A stretch of DNA of 60,717 bases from Candidatus Rokuibacteriota bacterium (GTDB taxonomy: Bacteria; Methylomirabilota; Methylomirabilia; Rokubacteriales; CSP1-6): positions 1 to 60,717 of the forward strand of contig QHSR01000039.1 in the NCBI GenBank assembly GCA_003221635.1. The letters are read 5' to 3'. A program made the position numbers and the translations under genes. Of this stretch, positions 34,440 to 43,775 are shown in pieces (the first letter of the stretch is position 1; each line of letters opens with the position of its first letter). The notes under the pieces were generated by a model, which was not told the DNA's origin, did no database searches, and saw only the letters and a program-made list of their open reading frames with translations.

Positions 34440-35987
34440 ATGGACCGCGTCATCATCTTCGACACGACATTGCGGGACGGCGAGCAGGCGCCCGGCTTCT
34501 CCATGAACACGATGGAGAAGCTCGAGATGGCCCGTCAGCTGGCCCGGCTGCAGGTGGACGTCATCGAAGCCGGCTTCCCGATCTCTTCAGACGAGGATTT
34601 CGAGGCCACGCGCGAGGTAGCCCGGCAGGTCGGAACGCTGGAGAACGCGCCGTCCATCTGCGGCCTCTCGCGCGTGGGACTGGGCGACATCGACCGCTGC
34701 TGGGAGGCCGTGAAGTACGCCCGCAAGCCGCGCATTCACACGTTCGTCGCGACCTCCGACATCCATCTGAAGTACAAGCTGCGCAAGTCCCGGGCCGAAG
34801 TGCTCAAGGCGGCGGTCGACGCGGTCCGTCACGCGCGCGGGTACTGCGAGGACGTGGAGTTCTCGCCGGAGGACGCGTCGCGCTCCGACTTCGACTACAT
34901 GTGCGACGTCCTGTCGGCGACGATCGAGGCGGGCGCGCGCACGATCAACATCCCGGACACCGTGGGCTACGCCATTCCGCGCGAGTGGGGCGAGCGGATC
35001 GCGCGCATCCGCGAGAAGGTGCAGGGCCTCGACAAGGTCGTCCTGTCCGTCCACTGCCACAACGACCTCGGGCAGGCGGTCGCGAACTCGCTGACCGCGC
35101 TCATGCAGGGAGCCCGGCAGGTCGAGTGCACGATCAACGGGATCGGCGAGCGGGCCGGCAACGCGTCGCTCGAGGAGATCGTGATGGCGCTCCGGACGCG
35201 GAAAGACTACTTCGGGATCGACACCGGCGTCCGGACCGAGGAGATCTTCAAGGCCTCGCGCCTGCTCTCCCACATCACGGGCGTGCACGTGCAGCCGAAC
35301 AAGGCGATCGTCGGCGAGAACGCGTTCGCCCACGAGGCCGGTATCCACCAGGACGGGGTCCTCAAGGAGAAGCTCACGTACGAGATCATGCGGCCCGAGG
35401 ACATCGGCCGCGCGTCGAACAAGCTCGTCCTCGGCAAGCACTCCGGGCGGGCCGCCCTGACGGCGCGGTTGAAGGAGCTGGGCTTCGCGCTGGCCGGTCC
35501 CGAGCTCGATCGGGCGTTCAAGGCGTTCAAGGATCTCGCCGACCGGAAGAAGGAGGTCTACGACGAGGACCTCATGGCGATCGCGACCGACGAGGTCACC
35601 CAGACGGTGGCCCCGCTCTACGAGCTCGACTACCTCCACGTCATCAGCGGCACGGGGGTCGTGCCGTCGGCGACGGTGCGCTTGAAGAAGGAGGGGCAGA
35701 CCTTCCAGGACTCGGGCGTGGGCGACGGACCGGTCGACGCGGTGCTGGCGGCGATCGACGCGATCACCGGCCTGAAGGGCCGTCTGCAAGACTACGCCCT
35801 GCGGTCCGCGACGTCGGGCAAGGACGCGATCGGCGAGGTCGCGATGAAGGTCGACTTCGACGGCACCCTCGTGTCGGGCAAGGGCGCCTCGACGGACGTC
35901 ATCGAGGCGAGCGCCCGCGCGTATCTCAGCGCCCTCAACCGAGTGGCTCAGGCATCGGCCCAGCGAATGAAAGAAGTCGGGCCCTAA
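34440..35987 (+). CDS. leuA: 2-Isopropylmalate synthase
   Basis: First committed step of leucine synthesis. The 515-residue protein starts [20 protein letters not shown], the DTTLRDGEQ metal-binding signature. It also has [17 protein letters not shown] near 201-217 and [18 protein letters not shown], then the C-terminal LeuA dimer domain involved in leucine feedback. AGGAGG precedes the ATG at 34440 closely. Followed by leuB; no leuCD in the window, so isopropylmalate isomerase must lie elsewhere. Confidence 0.97.
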   Translation: MDRVIIFDTTLRDGEQAPGFSMNTMEKLEMARQLARLQVDVIEAGFPISSDEDFEATREVARQVGTLENAPSICGLSRVGLGDIDRCWEAVKYARKPRIHTFVATSDIHLKYKLRKSRAEVLKAAVDAVRHARGYCEDVEFSPEDASRSDFDYMCDVLSATIEAGARTINIPDTVGYAIPREWGERIARIREKVQGLDKVVLSVHCHNDLGQAVANSLTALMQGARQVECTINGIGERAGNASLEEIVMALRTRKDYFGIDTGVRTEEIFKASRLLSHITGVHVQPNKAIVGENAFAHEAGIHQDGVLKEKLTYEIMRPEDIGRASNKLVLGKHSGRAALTARLKELGFALAGPELDRAFKAFKDLADRKKEVYDEDLMAIATDEVTQTVAPLYELDYLHVISGTGVVPSATVRLKKEGQTFQDSGVGDGPVDAVLAAIDAITGLKGRLQDYALRSATSGKDAIGEVAMKVDFDGTLVSGKGASTDVIEASARAYLSALNRVAQASAQRMKEVGP

Positions 35988-36007
35988 CCCGGGATGGGGA
36001 GCACGTG

Positions 36008-37093
36008 ATGGCGACGTATCGGATCGCGGTCCTGCCGGGGGACGGGATCGGCCAAGAGGTGATCCCCGAGGCCATCCGCGTCCTGGAGGCGGTCGGCAAG
36101 GGCACGGGGGCCGCGTTCGAGTTCGAGCGCGGGCTGGTGGGCGGCGCCGCCATCGACGCGACGGGCGCGCCGCTCGCCCCGGGAACGCTGGAGCTGTGCC
36201 GGGCGTCGCACGCGATCCTGTTCGGCGCGGTCGGCGGCCCCAAGTGGGACGACGTGCCTCACGAGCAGCGCCCCGAGCGCGGGCTCCTCGCGATTCGCAA
36301 GGAGCTCGACCTCTACGCGAACCTGCGTCCCGCGAAATGCTTTCCCATGCTGGTGGACGCCTCGCCCCTCAAGCGCCAGGTCGTCGAGGGAACCGACCTC
36401 ATGGTCATCCGCGAGCTGACGGGGGGCCTGTACTTCGGCGAGCCCCGCGGCGTCGAGCGTTTCGCCGACGGCGGCGCCCGCGCGATCAACACGATGGCGT
36501 ACACGTCGCGCGAGGTCGAGCGGATCGCCCGGATCGGGTTCGAGGTCGCACGCAAGCGCCGGCGGCGCCTCACGTCGGTCGACAAGGTGAACGTGCTCGT
36601 GGTGTCGCAGCTCTGGCGCGAGGTGGTGACGCGCGTCGGCCGCGAGTACCCGGACGTGACGCTCGACCACATGCTGGTCGACAACTGCGCGATGGCCCTG
36701 GTCCACCGGCCGACACAGTTCGACACGATTGTGACCGAGAACACCTTCGGTGATATTTTGTCGGATGAGGCGGCGATCCTCGCCGGCTCGATGGGAATGC
36801 TCCCGTCGGCATCCCTCGGCGGAGCCGTCGGCCTCTTCGAGCCGGTTCACGGGACCGCGCCGGACATCGCCGGCAAGGGCATCGCGAACCCGATCGCGGC
36901 GATCCTCTCGGCGGCGATGCTCCTGCGGTACTCGCTGAACATGACGAAGGACGCCGACCGGGTCGACCAGGCAGTGCTGCGGGTGCTCGAGGGAGGCCAC
37001 CGCACGGCGGACATCGCCGCGGCGGGGGCGCGACCGAGGGGGACGCGGGAGATGGGGGACCTGATCGTGCGCGAAGTGGAGCGCCAGTACTGA
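36008..37093 (+). CDS. leuB: 3-Isopropylmalate dehydrogenase
   Basis: LeuB oxidatively decarboxylates 3-isopropylmalate with NAD. The 361-residue protein has VLPGDGIGQEV at the N-terminus, LRPAKCFP with the substrate arginine, and the family signature NTFGDILSDEAAILAGSMGM near residues 242-261 followed by HGTAPDIAGKGIANP. Stop overlaps the asd ATG. Normal length, no damage. Confidence 0.96.
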   Translation: MATYRIAVLPGDGIGQEVIPEAIRVLEAVGKGTGAAFEFERGLVGGAAIDATGAPLAPGTLELCRASHAILFGAVGGPKWDDVPHEQRPERGLLAIRKELDLYANLRPAKCFPMLVDASPLKRQVVEGTDLMVIRELTGGLYFGEPRGVERFADGGARAINTMAYTSREVERIARIGFEVARKRRRRLTSVDKVNVLVVSQLWREVVTRVGREYPDVTLDHMLVDNCAMALVHRPTQFDTIVTENTFGDILSDEAAILAGSMGMLPSASLGGAVGLFEPVHGTAPDIAGKGIANPIAAILSAAMLLRYSLNMTKDADRVDQAVLRVLEGGHRTADIAAAGARPRGTREMGDLIVREVERQY

Positions 37094-38100
37094 TGGCCGC
37101 CGGCCTTTGCGTCGCGGTGGTGGGCGCCACCGGCGCCGCCGGGCAGACCACGCTCAAGATTCTCGAGGAGCGAAAGTTCCCCCTCCGCGAGCTGCGGGCG
37201 TTCGCCTCCGAGCGCTCGGTGGGCAAGACCGTGACCTTCCGCGGCGAGCCCGTCACCATCCGGAGAGTCGAGCCGGCGGCCTTCAAAGGCGTCGACATCG
37301 CCTTCTGCTCGGCGGGCTCCGCGCAGGCCAGGGAGTACGCGCCGATGATCGTCAAGGCCGGCGCGACCGTGATCGACAAGTCGAACGCCTATCGGATGGA
37401 CCCGGACGTACCGCTCGTCGTCCCCGAGATCAACCCGCATGCGGCCAGAGGGCACCACGGCATCATCGCGTGCCCGAACTGCACGACGATCGTGACGGTC
37501 ATGCCGCTCAAGCCGCTGCACGACGCGGGGAAGCTCACCCGCGTGATCGCGACCAGCTTTCAGGCCGTCTCCGGCGCCGGGGTCGGTGGAATCGCCGAGC
37601 TGCGCGAACAGACTCTGGCGTGGGCTCGCGGCGAGCCGATCACGCCCCGGCACTTCCCCCACCAGATCGCCTTCAACCTCATCCCGGCGATCGACAAGGT
37701 CGAGTCCGATGGCTACACCGGCGAGGAGAGGAAGCTGGTGAACGAGACGCGCAAAATCCTTGAAACCCCGGGGCTCCGCATCGCGCCGACCACGGTGAGG
37801 GTGCCGGTCTTCACCTCGCATTCGGTTTCGGTGACCGCCGAGACCGAGGTCAAAGTCTCCGCCGCGCGCGCCCGCGATCTGTTCGCGCGGTTTCCCGGCC
37901 TGAGGCTCTGGGACGACCCCGCCCAGCATCGCTATCCGATGCCGATCGCGGTCGAGGGGCAGGACGACTGCTTCGTGGGCCGGATCCGGGAGGATCTCTC
38001 GAGCCCGAATGGACTGAGCTTCTGGGTGGTCGGTGATCAGCTGCGCAAGGGCGCGGCGACGAATGCGGTTCAGCCGCGCAACGGCGCCGGCCAGACATGA
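37093..38100 (+). CDS. asd: Aspartate-semialdehyde dehydrogenase
   Basis: Asd makes aspartate semialdehyde for lysine, methionine and threonine. The 335-residue protein has VAVVGATGAAGQTTLKIL for NADP, the active-site cysteine in ACPNCTTIVTVMPLKPL near residue 131, and HSVSVTAETE near the C-terminus. ATG overlaps the leuB stop; its stop overlaps the ATG of the next small gene (ATGA), so translation is coupled through both. Confidence 0.96.
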   Translation: MAAGLCVAVVGATGAAGQTTLKILEERKFPLRELRAFASERSVGKTVTFRGEPVTIRRVEPAAFKGVDIAFCSAGSAQAREYAPMIVKAGATVIDKSNAYRMDPDVPLVVPEINPHAARGHHGIIACPNCTTIVTVMPLKPLHDAGKLTRVIATSFQAVSGAGVGGIAELREQTLAWARGEPITPRHFPHQIAFNLIPAIDKVESDGYTGEERKLVNETRKILETPGLRIAPTTVRVPVFTSHSVSVTAETEVKVSAARARDLFARFPGLRLWDDPAQHRYPMPIAVEGQDDCFVGRIREDLSSPNGLSFWVVGDQLRKGAATNAVQPRNGAGQT

Positions 38101-38426
38101 TCTCCCTCCGTCGGTACTACCACCGTCATTTCGGCTACAACGAGCGATTCCACCTGGCGGTGGTCCTCACGATCCTGGTCGTGGCCTACACGGCGGTGCC
38201 GCTCGTCGTGCGGTTCGTCGATGCCGTGCGCGGCTACGATCCCGTCTACTACGAGCCGAAAGATTTCGAGCGCCAGGACTGGCTCAAGCGCCAGGTCGCG
38301 CCGGCCGTACTGCCCGGGGTCTCGTGGGAGATCGTGATCGACATCATTCTGTTTCTGCTGGTCGCGGTCGTGTGGCTCACCTTCGTCCCGGCGCGCAGTC
38401 CGCGGCGCCACCCGCCGCCGCGATAA
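38097..38426 (+). CDS. Small two-helix membrane protein of unknown function
   Basis: A 109-residue protein I do not recognise. It has a basic N-terminus (RRYYHRHFGY), one helix FHLAVVLTILVVAYTAVPLV, a soluble loop of about 45 residues rich in aromatic and charged residues (YDPVYYEPKDFERQDWLKRQ), a second helix VIDIILFLLVAVVWLTFVPA, and a basic tail. Both ends are probably cytoplasmic. It overlaps asd and truA by 4 bp each, so it is a real gene. Confidence 0.7.
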   Translation: MISLRRYYHRHFGYNERFHLAVVLTILVVAYTAVPLVVRFVDAVRGYDPVYYEPKDFERQDWLKRQVAPAVLPGVSWEIVIDIILFLLVAVVWLTFVPARSPRRHPPPR

Positions 38427-39175
38427 CGCCGAGCCGTTCGACCTTCCGTCTGGTGCTGTCCTACGACGGCACCGACTACCATGGCTGGCAGGTTCAGTCC
38501 CGCGCCCGGACGGTGCAGGGAGCCCTGCTCGAGGCGGCGCGCCGCCGGTTCGGCCCCGAGACGCGCGTCACGGGCGCCAGTCGGACCGACGCGGGAGTGC
38601 ACGCGCTCAGGCAGGTCGCGTCGCTGACGACGGGAGCCCGGGTCCCGAGCCTCGGTCTCCGCGGCGCCCTCAACGCCGATCTCCCACGCGACATCCGGGT
38701 CCTCGACGTCCGCGAGGCGGCGGCGGGCTTCGACGCGCGGCGCGCGGCGACCGGCAAGCGCTACGCGTACCTCATCGACGTCGGATCGGTCGCGAACCCG
38801 CTGCTCCTCCGCTACGCCTGGCACATGCCCCAGGCGCTCGACGTGGACGCAATGCGGCGGGCGTTGGCCCCGCTGCGCGGCCGACACGACTTCGGCGCGT
38901 TCTGCGCGGCATCGGGGCGCGCGAAGGATCCGGTGTGTGTCGTGCGGGCTCTCCACGTGGTCCGCCGGAAGGAGCGGCTCGCCCTGCTCATATCGGCGGA
39001 CCGCTATCTCCACCACATGGCGCGCAACATCGTCGGCAGCGCCGTCGCCGTCGGGCGCGGCGGCCACGACACCGACTGGCTCGGCGCGGTCCGCGCCTCC
39101 CGCGACCGCACGCGCGCGGGCCCGACGGCGCCGGCGCAGGGGCTCGCGCTGGTTCGGGTCCTCTATCCGCGCTAG
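38423..39175 (+). CDS. truA: tRNA pseudouridine(38-40) synthase TruA (apparent ATA start)
   Basis: TruA makes pseudouridine at tRNA positions 38-40. The protein has FRLVLSYDGTDYHGWQVQ, the catalytic aspartate in GASRTDAGVHALRQVA, and RYLHHMARNIVGSAVAVGRG near the C-terminus. No ATG, GTG or TTG precedes the conserved start in frame. An ATA at 38423 overlaps the upstream stop as ATAA, exactly where ATGA would be expected, giving 250 residues. Either ATA is the start or a G-to-A change (real or sequencing) has hit an ATG; CTG at 38441 would cut into the first strand. Confidence 0.88.
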   Translation: MTPSRSTFRLVLSYDGTDYHGWQVQSRARTVQGALLEAARRRFGPETRVTGASRTDAGVHALRQVASLTTGARVPSLGLRGALNADLPRDIRVLDVREAAAGFDARRAATGKRYAYLIDVGSVANPLLLRYAWHMPQALDVDAMRRALAPLRGRHDFGAFCAASGRAKDPVCVVRALHVVRRKERLALLISADRYLHHMARNIVGSAVAVGRGGHDTDWLGAVRASRDRTRAGPTAPAQGLALVRVLYPR

Positions 39176-39192
39176 AATCGCGCGAGCGGATC

Positions 39193-39966
39193 ATGCGCAC
39201 CTACCTTCGGGTCCGCGGAGCTCACGCCGACGAGATCGCCGGTGAAGTGGTTCGTGAGCAGCCGCTGACGATCTACGTGAATAGCGAGAAGTTTCTGACG
39301 CTCCTCTGTTCGCCCCTGGACCTCGAGGCGCTCGTCGTGGGCTATCTGTGGATGGAAAAGATCATCGGCGGGCTCGACGAGATCCGCCACCTCGAGGTCT
39401 CGCCGGTCGACGGGCGCGCCGAGGTCACGCTCGCGCACCCGGTGACCCTGCCGACCGAGCGGATCCTCACCTCGGGATGCGGCGGTGGGATCACGTTCCG
39501 CATCGACCACCGGCTGTTCCCGCGCTTGTCGTCGACGCTGCGCGTTCGCCCGGACGCGCTCGTTCAGGGGATGAAGGGCCTCTTCGCCGCCGCCCTCCAC
39601 TACAAGGCATCGCGGGGCATCCACGGCGCGGCGCTGAGCGACGGCGAGCGACTCCTCTTGGTCGCCGAAGACGTGGGCCGGCACAACGCGGTCGACAAGA
39701 TCAAAGGCGCGGCGCTCCTGCGCGGGATCCCGACGGAGGGCCGCATCCTGTTCTCCACCGGGCGGGTCTCCTCCGAGATGCTCCTGAAAGCCGCGCGGAT
39801 GGGTGTGCCGCTGATCGCCTCCCGGACGTCGCCGACCGAGATGGCGGTGGCGCTGGCCGAGCAACTCAACATCACCGTGTGCGGCTACGTTCGGACCGAT
39901 GGCTTCAACCTCTACGCCGGCAACGGGCTCTTGCTCGGCGAGGAAGTTGCCGCGCCGCGTGGCTGA
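39193..39966 (+). CDS. fdhD: Formate dehydrogenase sulfurtransferase FdhD
   Basis: FdhD passes sulfur to the molybdenum cofactor before it enters formate dehydrogenase. The 257-residue protein has EQPLTIYVNSEKFLTLLCSP, the loop LTSGCGGGITFR where the conserved Cys acts, EDVGRHNAVDKIKGA near 160-174, and VSSEMLLKAARMGVPLIASR. TAGAAT (39173-39178) upstream may give it its own promoter. It precedes the structural fdh genes by 1.5 kb on the same strand. Confidence 0.95.
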   Translation: MRTYLRVRGAHADEIAGEVVREQPLTIYVNSEKFLTLLCSPLDLEALVVGYLWMEKIIGGLDEIRHLEVSPVDGRAEVTLAHPVTLPTERILTSGCGGGITFRIDHRLFPRLSSTLRVRPDALVQGMKGLFAAALHYKASRGIHGAALSDGERLLLVAEDVGRHNAVDKIKGAALLRGIPTEGRILFSTGRVSSEMLLKAARMGVPLIASRTSPTEMAVALAEQLNITVCGYVRTDGFNLYAGNGLLLGEEVAAPRG

Positions 39967-40276
39967 CGAGTCCCCGTCCCCGGACGACTCGTCCGAAACC
40001 CAGCGCCACCGCCGCGGCCTCCGGTTCCGCAAGCGCGACGACTACGCTGTCGAGCTCTTCAAGGAGGCGCAGGCCAACCTGCAGGACGTAGCCCGGGTCG
40101 ACAGGATCCTGCTCGAGCTGGGTAGATTTTACAATCCGCTCCTGGACGGCCCGATCGTGGATCTGGCGACCCGCCGGCGCATCGTCGAGCTCCTTCAGTC
40201 CTCACGGGCCGAGGAGGCCCGTCGGCTCCTCGATGAGCGTCTGGCCTCGTACGCGCGCGTCGAGGAGGGCGGATAG
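39959..40276 (+). CDS. Small 105-residue protein between fdhD and fdhA, unknown
   Basis: GTG at 39959 overlaps the fdhD stop. The product has an acidic N-terminus (ESPSPDDSSE), a basic patch (RHRRGLRFRKRD) and then helices with ELFKEAQANLQDVARVDRIL and RRLLDERLASYARVEEGG. No motif known to me. Translational coupling to FdhD suggests a role in formate dehydrogenase maturation, but that is inference. Confidence 0.6.
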   Translation: MADESPSPDDSSETQRHRRGLRFRKRDDYAVELFKEAQANLQDVARVDRILLELGRFYNPLLDGPIVDLATRRRIVELLQSSRAEEARRLLDERLASYARVEEGG

Positions 40277-40355
40277 GGAAATCTGCCCGACCGGCCATCG
40301 GAGGGAGCTGGAGAGACTTTTCGCATGAAGGCGGGCACTTAGCGAGCACCGCGCC

Positions 40356-40385
40356 TTGACAAAGCTGGTCTGACCACATTACGAT
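40356..40385 (+). promoter_or_regulatory. Promoter and GntR/FadR-type operator of the formate dehydrogenase genes
   Basis: TTGACA (40356-40361), an 18-nt spacer and TACGAT (40380-40385). The perfect palindrome TGGTCTGACCA (40366-40376) fills the spacer. It has the same TGGTCNGACCA core as the operator at 18243-18255. Binding here would block polymerase, so a repressor is the simplest reading. Confidence 0.7.
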
Positions 40386-40424
40386 GCCGTGAGCTAGGCC
40401 ACCGGCCTCAAGGAGGACACGGCG

Positions 40425-40703
40425 ATGGCGCAAGGCTTCACCGACTCCCTCCAGCAGAACCGTCTGGTGATCGTGGCCGTCGATCAAACCTCGGGGCGCG
40501 TGCGCGTCAAGAGCGCGTCCGACGCGTGCACCGATCTTTCGTGCTCCGAGCAAACCCTCGTCGTATCCGACGAAGGCACGAGCACCGATCTCCAGACACT
40601 CAACCCTGGCGACATCGTAAAGCTCGAAGGAAAGACAGGTCGTCCCCAGCGGATCGTCGTCGTGCGCCGCGTGTGGGACGAGCTCACCAGCCCCGAGTGG
40701 TAA
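40425..40703 (+). CDS. Small 92-residue protein leading the fdh operon, unknown
   Basis: First gene after the fdh promoter. AAGGAGG precedes the ATG at 40425. The product is mainly beta by composition (NRLVIVAVDQTSGRVRVKSA, LVVSDEGTSTDLQTLNPGDI), with two cysteines in DACTDLSCSE. The LNPGDIVKLEG segment resembles the small barrel of nucleotide- or cofactor-binding domains. I do not recognise the family. Position suggests it works with the dehydrogenase. Confidence 0.65.
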   Translation: MAQGFTDSLQQNRLVIVAVDQTSGRVRVKSASDACTDLSCSEQTLVVSDEGTSTDLQTLNPGDIVKLEGKTGRPQRIVVVRRVWDELTSPEW

Positions 40704-40760
40704 GCGCCGAGTCGCGAGCGCACTGATGCGACCGGTCGCCTCACCTCAAGGAGGGTCTCC

Positions 40761-43700
40761 ATGAGTTTGTCGCGGCGTGATTTTCTCAAGTTCGGGAGCG
40801 CGACGGCCGCCGGCGTCGCGGTCACGGGCAGAGGAGTCGATCTCGCGCCGGTCGAGGCCGCAGTCACGTCCCTGAAGATCAAGGAAGCCAAGGCCTTTCG
40901 TAGCGTGTGCCCGTACTGCGCGGTCGGGTGCGGCCAGCTGATCTACACCAAGGACGACAAGATCATCGACATCGAGGGCGATCCGGACACGCCGCACACT
41001 CTGGGCCGACTGTGCCCCAAGGGCGCGGCGACCATTCAGCTCTCCAACAACCCGCTCCGGCCGACCAAGGCGCTCTACCGCGCTCCCGGATCGGACACGT
41101 GGGAGGAGAAGCCGCTCGACTGGATGTACGACCAGATCGCAAAGCGCTATTACGACGCGCGCGAGAAGTATTTCATCGAGCGGGAGAAGGACAAGGACGG
41201 CCAGGCGGTGACGGTGAATCGGCTGGAGGCCATCGCCTCGCTCGGGTCGGCGTGCGCCGACAACGAGGAGTGCTACCTCCTGTCGAAGCTCAACCGAACC
41301 TTCGGCATCGTCTACCACGAGCACCAGGCCCGAGTCTGACACTCCGCCACGGTCCCAGCTTTGGGGACCACGTTCGGGCGCGGGGCGATGACGACGAACT
41401 TGATCGACATGCAGAATTCGGATGTCATCATGGCGACGTCCAATATGGCCGAGAATCACCCGGTGGGGTTCCAGTGGGTGATGAAGGCCAAGGAGCGCGG
41501 CGCGAAGCTCATCCACGTCGATCCGCGGTTCACGCGTACGAGCGCCGCGGCCGACATCCACGTGCCGATCCGGTCGGGCACGAACATCGCGTTCTTCGGC
41601 GGCCTCATCAATTACGCGATCCAGCACAACCTCTACTTCAAGGACTACGTCGTCCACTACACCAACGCGCCGTTCCTGATCGACCCCGCGTTCAAGACGG
41701 CGACAGACGGCAACGGGCTCTTCACCGGTTTCGATCCGGCGAAGGGGGCCTACGACCGGACCTCCTGGAAGTACCAGCTCGACGGCGAGGGGAACCCCAA
41801 GCGCGACCCGACGCTCCGGGATCCCAACTCCGTCTTCCAGCTCATGAAGCGGCACTACAGCCGGTACACGTCCCAGATGGTGGAGCGCGTGTGCGGCATC
41901 CCGCAGGCGAAGTTCGAGGAGGTCGCCAAGCTCTTCTGCTCCAACTCGGGGCCGGAGAAGACCGGAACCATCACCTACGCCCTCAACCTCACCCAGCACA
42001 CCAACGGCGTGGAGAACATCCGCGCGCTCTGCATGCTGCAGCTCCTGCTCGGGAACATCGGCCGGCCCGGTGGCGGTGTCACCGCGCTCCGCGGGCACGC
42101 CAACGTCCAGGGGGCCACGGACCTGGAGCTTCTCTATCACGAGCTGCCCGGGTACATGGCGCAGCCGCTGCGAGACGCCCATCCCGACCTCAATGCGTAC
42201 ATGGAGAAGGAGACGCCGAAGGGCGGGTTCTGGGTCAACAAGCCCAAGTTCTTCGTGAGCCTGCTCAAGGCCTTTTACGGCGACGCCGCGACGAAGGACA
42301 ACGAGTTCGGCTACCAGTGGCTGCCCAAGCGCGCCAAGGCAGACGCCTACAGCCACCAGCACATCTTCGTGGACATGTACAACGGGGGGATCAAGGGGTT
42401 CCTCGCCCTCGGCCAGAACCCCGCGGTCGGCGGCCCCAACGCCAAGCTCGCCCGCACCGCCATGCAGCGCCTCGACTGGCTCGTCGTCAAGGACATCTTC
42501 CTGACCGAGACGGCCGAGGTGTGGAAGGCGCCGGGCACCGATCCCAAGAACGTCAAGACCGAGGTCTTCTTCATGCCGGCGGCGCCGGCCGCCGAGAAGG
42601 ACGGGTCGCTGACGAACACGATGCGGCTGATCCAGTGGCACGAACGAGCGGCGAGCCCGCCCGGCGACGTCACCTCGGACGCCGAGTTCGTGTGCACGCT
42701 CGCGCAGCGGCTCCAGAAGCTCTACGTCGGCTCCAAGAAGGAGCGGGACAAGGGATTCCTCGCGGCGAGCTTCAAGTACGGAAACAACCCCAAAGAGCCG
42801 GCAGCCGCTCAACACCTTCGCGCACATGACCGACGACGGCAAGACGGCCGGAGGCTGCTGGATCTACACCGGCGTCACCGTCGAAGGCCCGGACGGCAAG
42901 CTCGTCAACAAGGCGAACTCGCGGAAGCCGGCCGACGACAAGGACTATCTGGGGCACGGCTGGGGATTCGCGTGGCCCGCCAACCGGCGCATCCTGTATA
43001 ACCGGGCGGCCGCCGACCCCGCCGGTAAGCCGTGGAGCGAGAAAAAGAAGCTCATCTGGTGGGACGCCGAGGCGCCCGCCAACGGGCCCGACAAGAAGGG
43101 CAAGTGGGTCGGCCTGGACGTGCCGGACTTCAACCCCTTCCTCGCGCCCGACGCCAAGAACGGCGACAAGCCCTTCATCATGCGCACGGACCTGGTGGGC
43201 GGCTTCTTCGGTCCCCTGAACGACGGCCCGTTTCCTGAGCACTACGAGCCGATCGAGTCGCCGGTCAAGAATCTGCTGTCGAAGCAGCAGAACAACCCCG
43301 TGGCGAAGATCTGGAAGGTGCCGGACCAGAAGAACGAGCTGGCGGCGGTCGGGTCGCCCGACTATCCCTACGTCATCACGACGTACCGCCTGACCGAACA
43401 CCATCTGTCGGGCGTCATGTCCCGCTACCTGCCGATGCTGGCCGAGCTGCACTACTCGCACTTCACCGAGATCAGCCACGAGCTGGCGGCCGAGCTCGGC
43501 CTCAAGAACGGCGACATGGTGACGGTCTCCACGCCGCGAGGCAAGATCCACGTGCGCGCCATGGTGACGAACCGGTTCAAGCCGTTCATCATCGACGGCA
43601 AGAAGGTGCATCAGATCGGCGTCCCGTGGCACTGGGGCTACAACGGAATCGAGCAGCTCCCCGGCAGCAAGGGCGACATCACCAACGACCTCTCGGCCAC

Positions 43701-43773
43701 CGTGGGCGATCCCAACGTCTACATCCAGGAGACGAAAGCCTTCGTGTGCAACGTGCAGAAGGGAGTGGTGTAG
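40761..43773 (+). CDS. fdhA: Selenocysteine formate dehydrogenase, catalytic subunit (frame break near 42800)
   Basis: A periplasmic molybdopterin bis-MGD enzyme oxidising formate to CO2. The twin-arginine signal SRRDFLKFG opens the protein, then the 4Fe-4S motif CPYCAVGCG ... LCPKG. At HEHQARV the frame meets TGA (41337-41339) and continues HSATVPALGTTFGRGAMTTN, the normal formate dehydrogenase active-site context for selenocysteine. The chain then runs to KYGNNPKEP near 42795; the rest (LNTFAHMTDDGK to stop TAG 43771-43773) is in the +1 frame, with perhaps 20-30 residues missing. The MopB C-terminal domain HYSHFTEISHELAAELGLKN is present. Confidence 0.92.
41337..41369 (+). promoter_or_regulatory. 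UGA selenocysteine codon and SECIS-like hairpin in fdhA
   Basis: TGA is at 41337-41339. Eleven nucleotides later GGTCCC (41351-41356) pairs with GGGACC (41364-41369) around a 7-nt loop AGCTTTG. Bacterial SECIS hairpins lie just after the UGA with a short stem and a G near the start of the loop; the 11-nt gap equals that in E. coli fdhF as I remember it. No selA, selB, selC or selD is in the window, so these must be elsewhere. Confidence 0.8.
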
Positions 43774-43775
43774 CC

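Noticed and set aside
40277-40355. Terminator or RNA gene between the 105-residue gene and the fdh promoter
   Set aside because: No stem with a U tract and no recognisable RNA; only the promoter at 40356 onward is supported.
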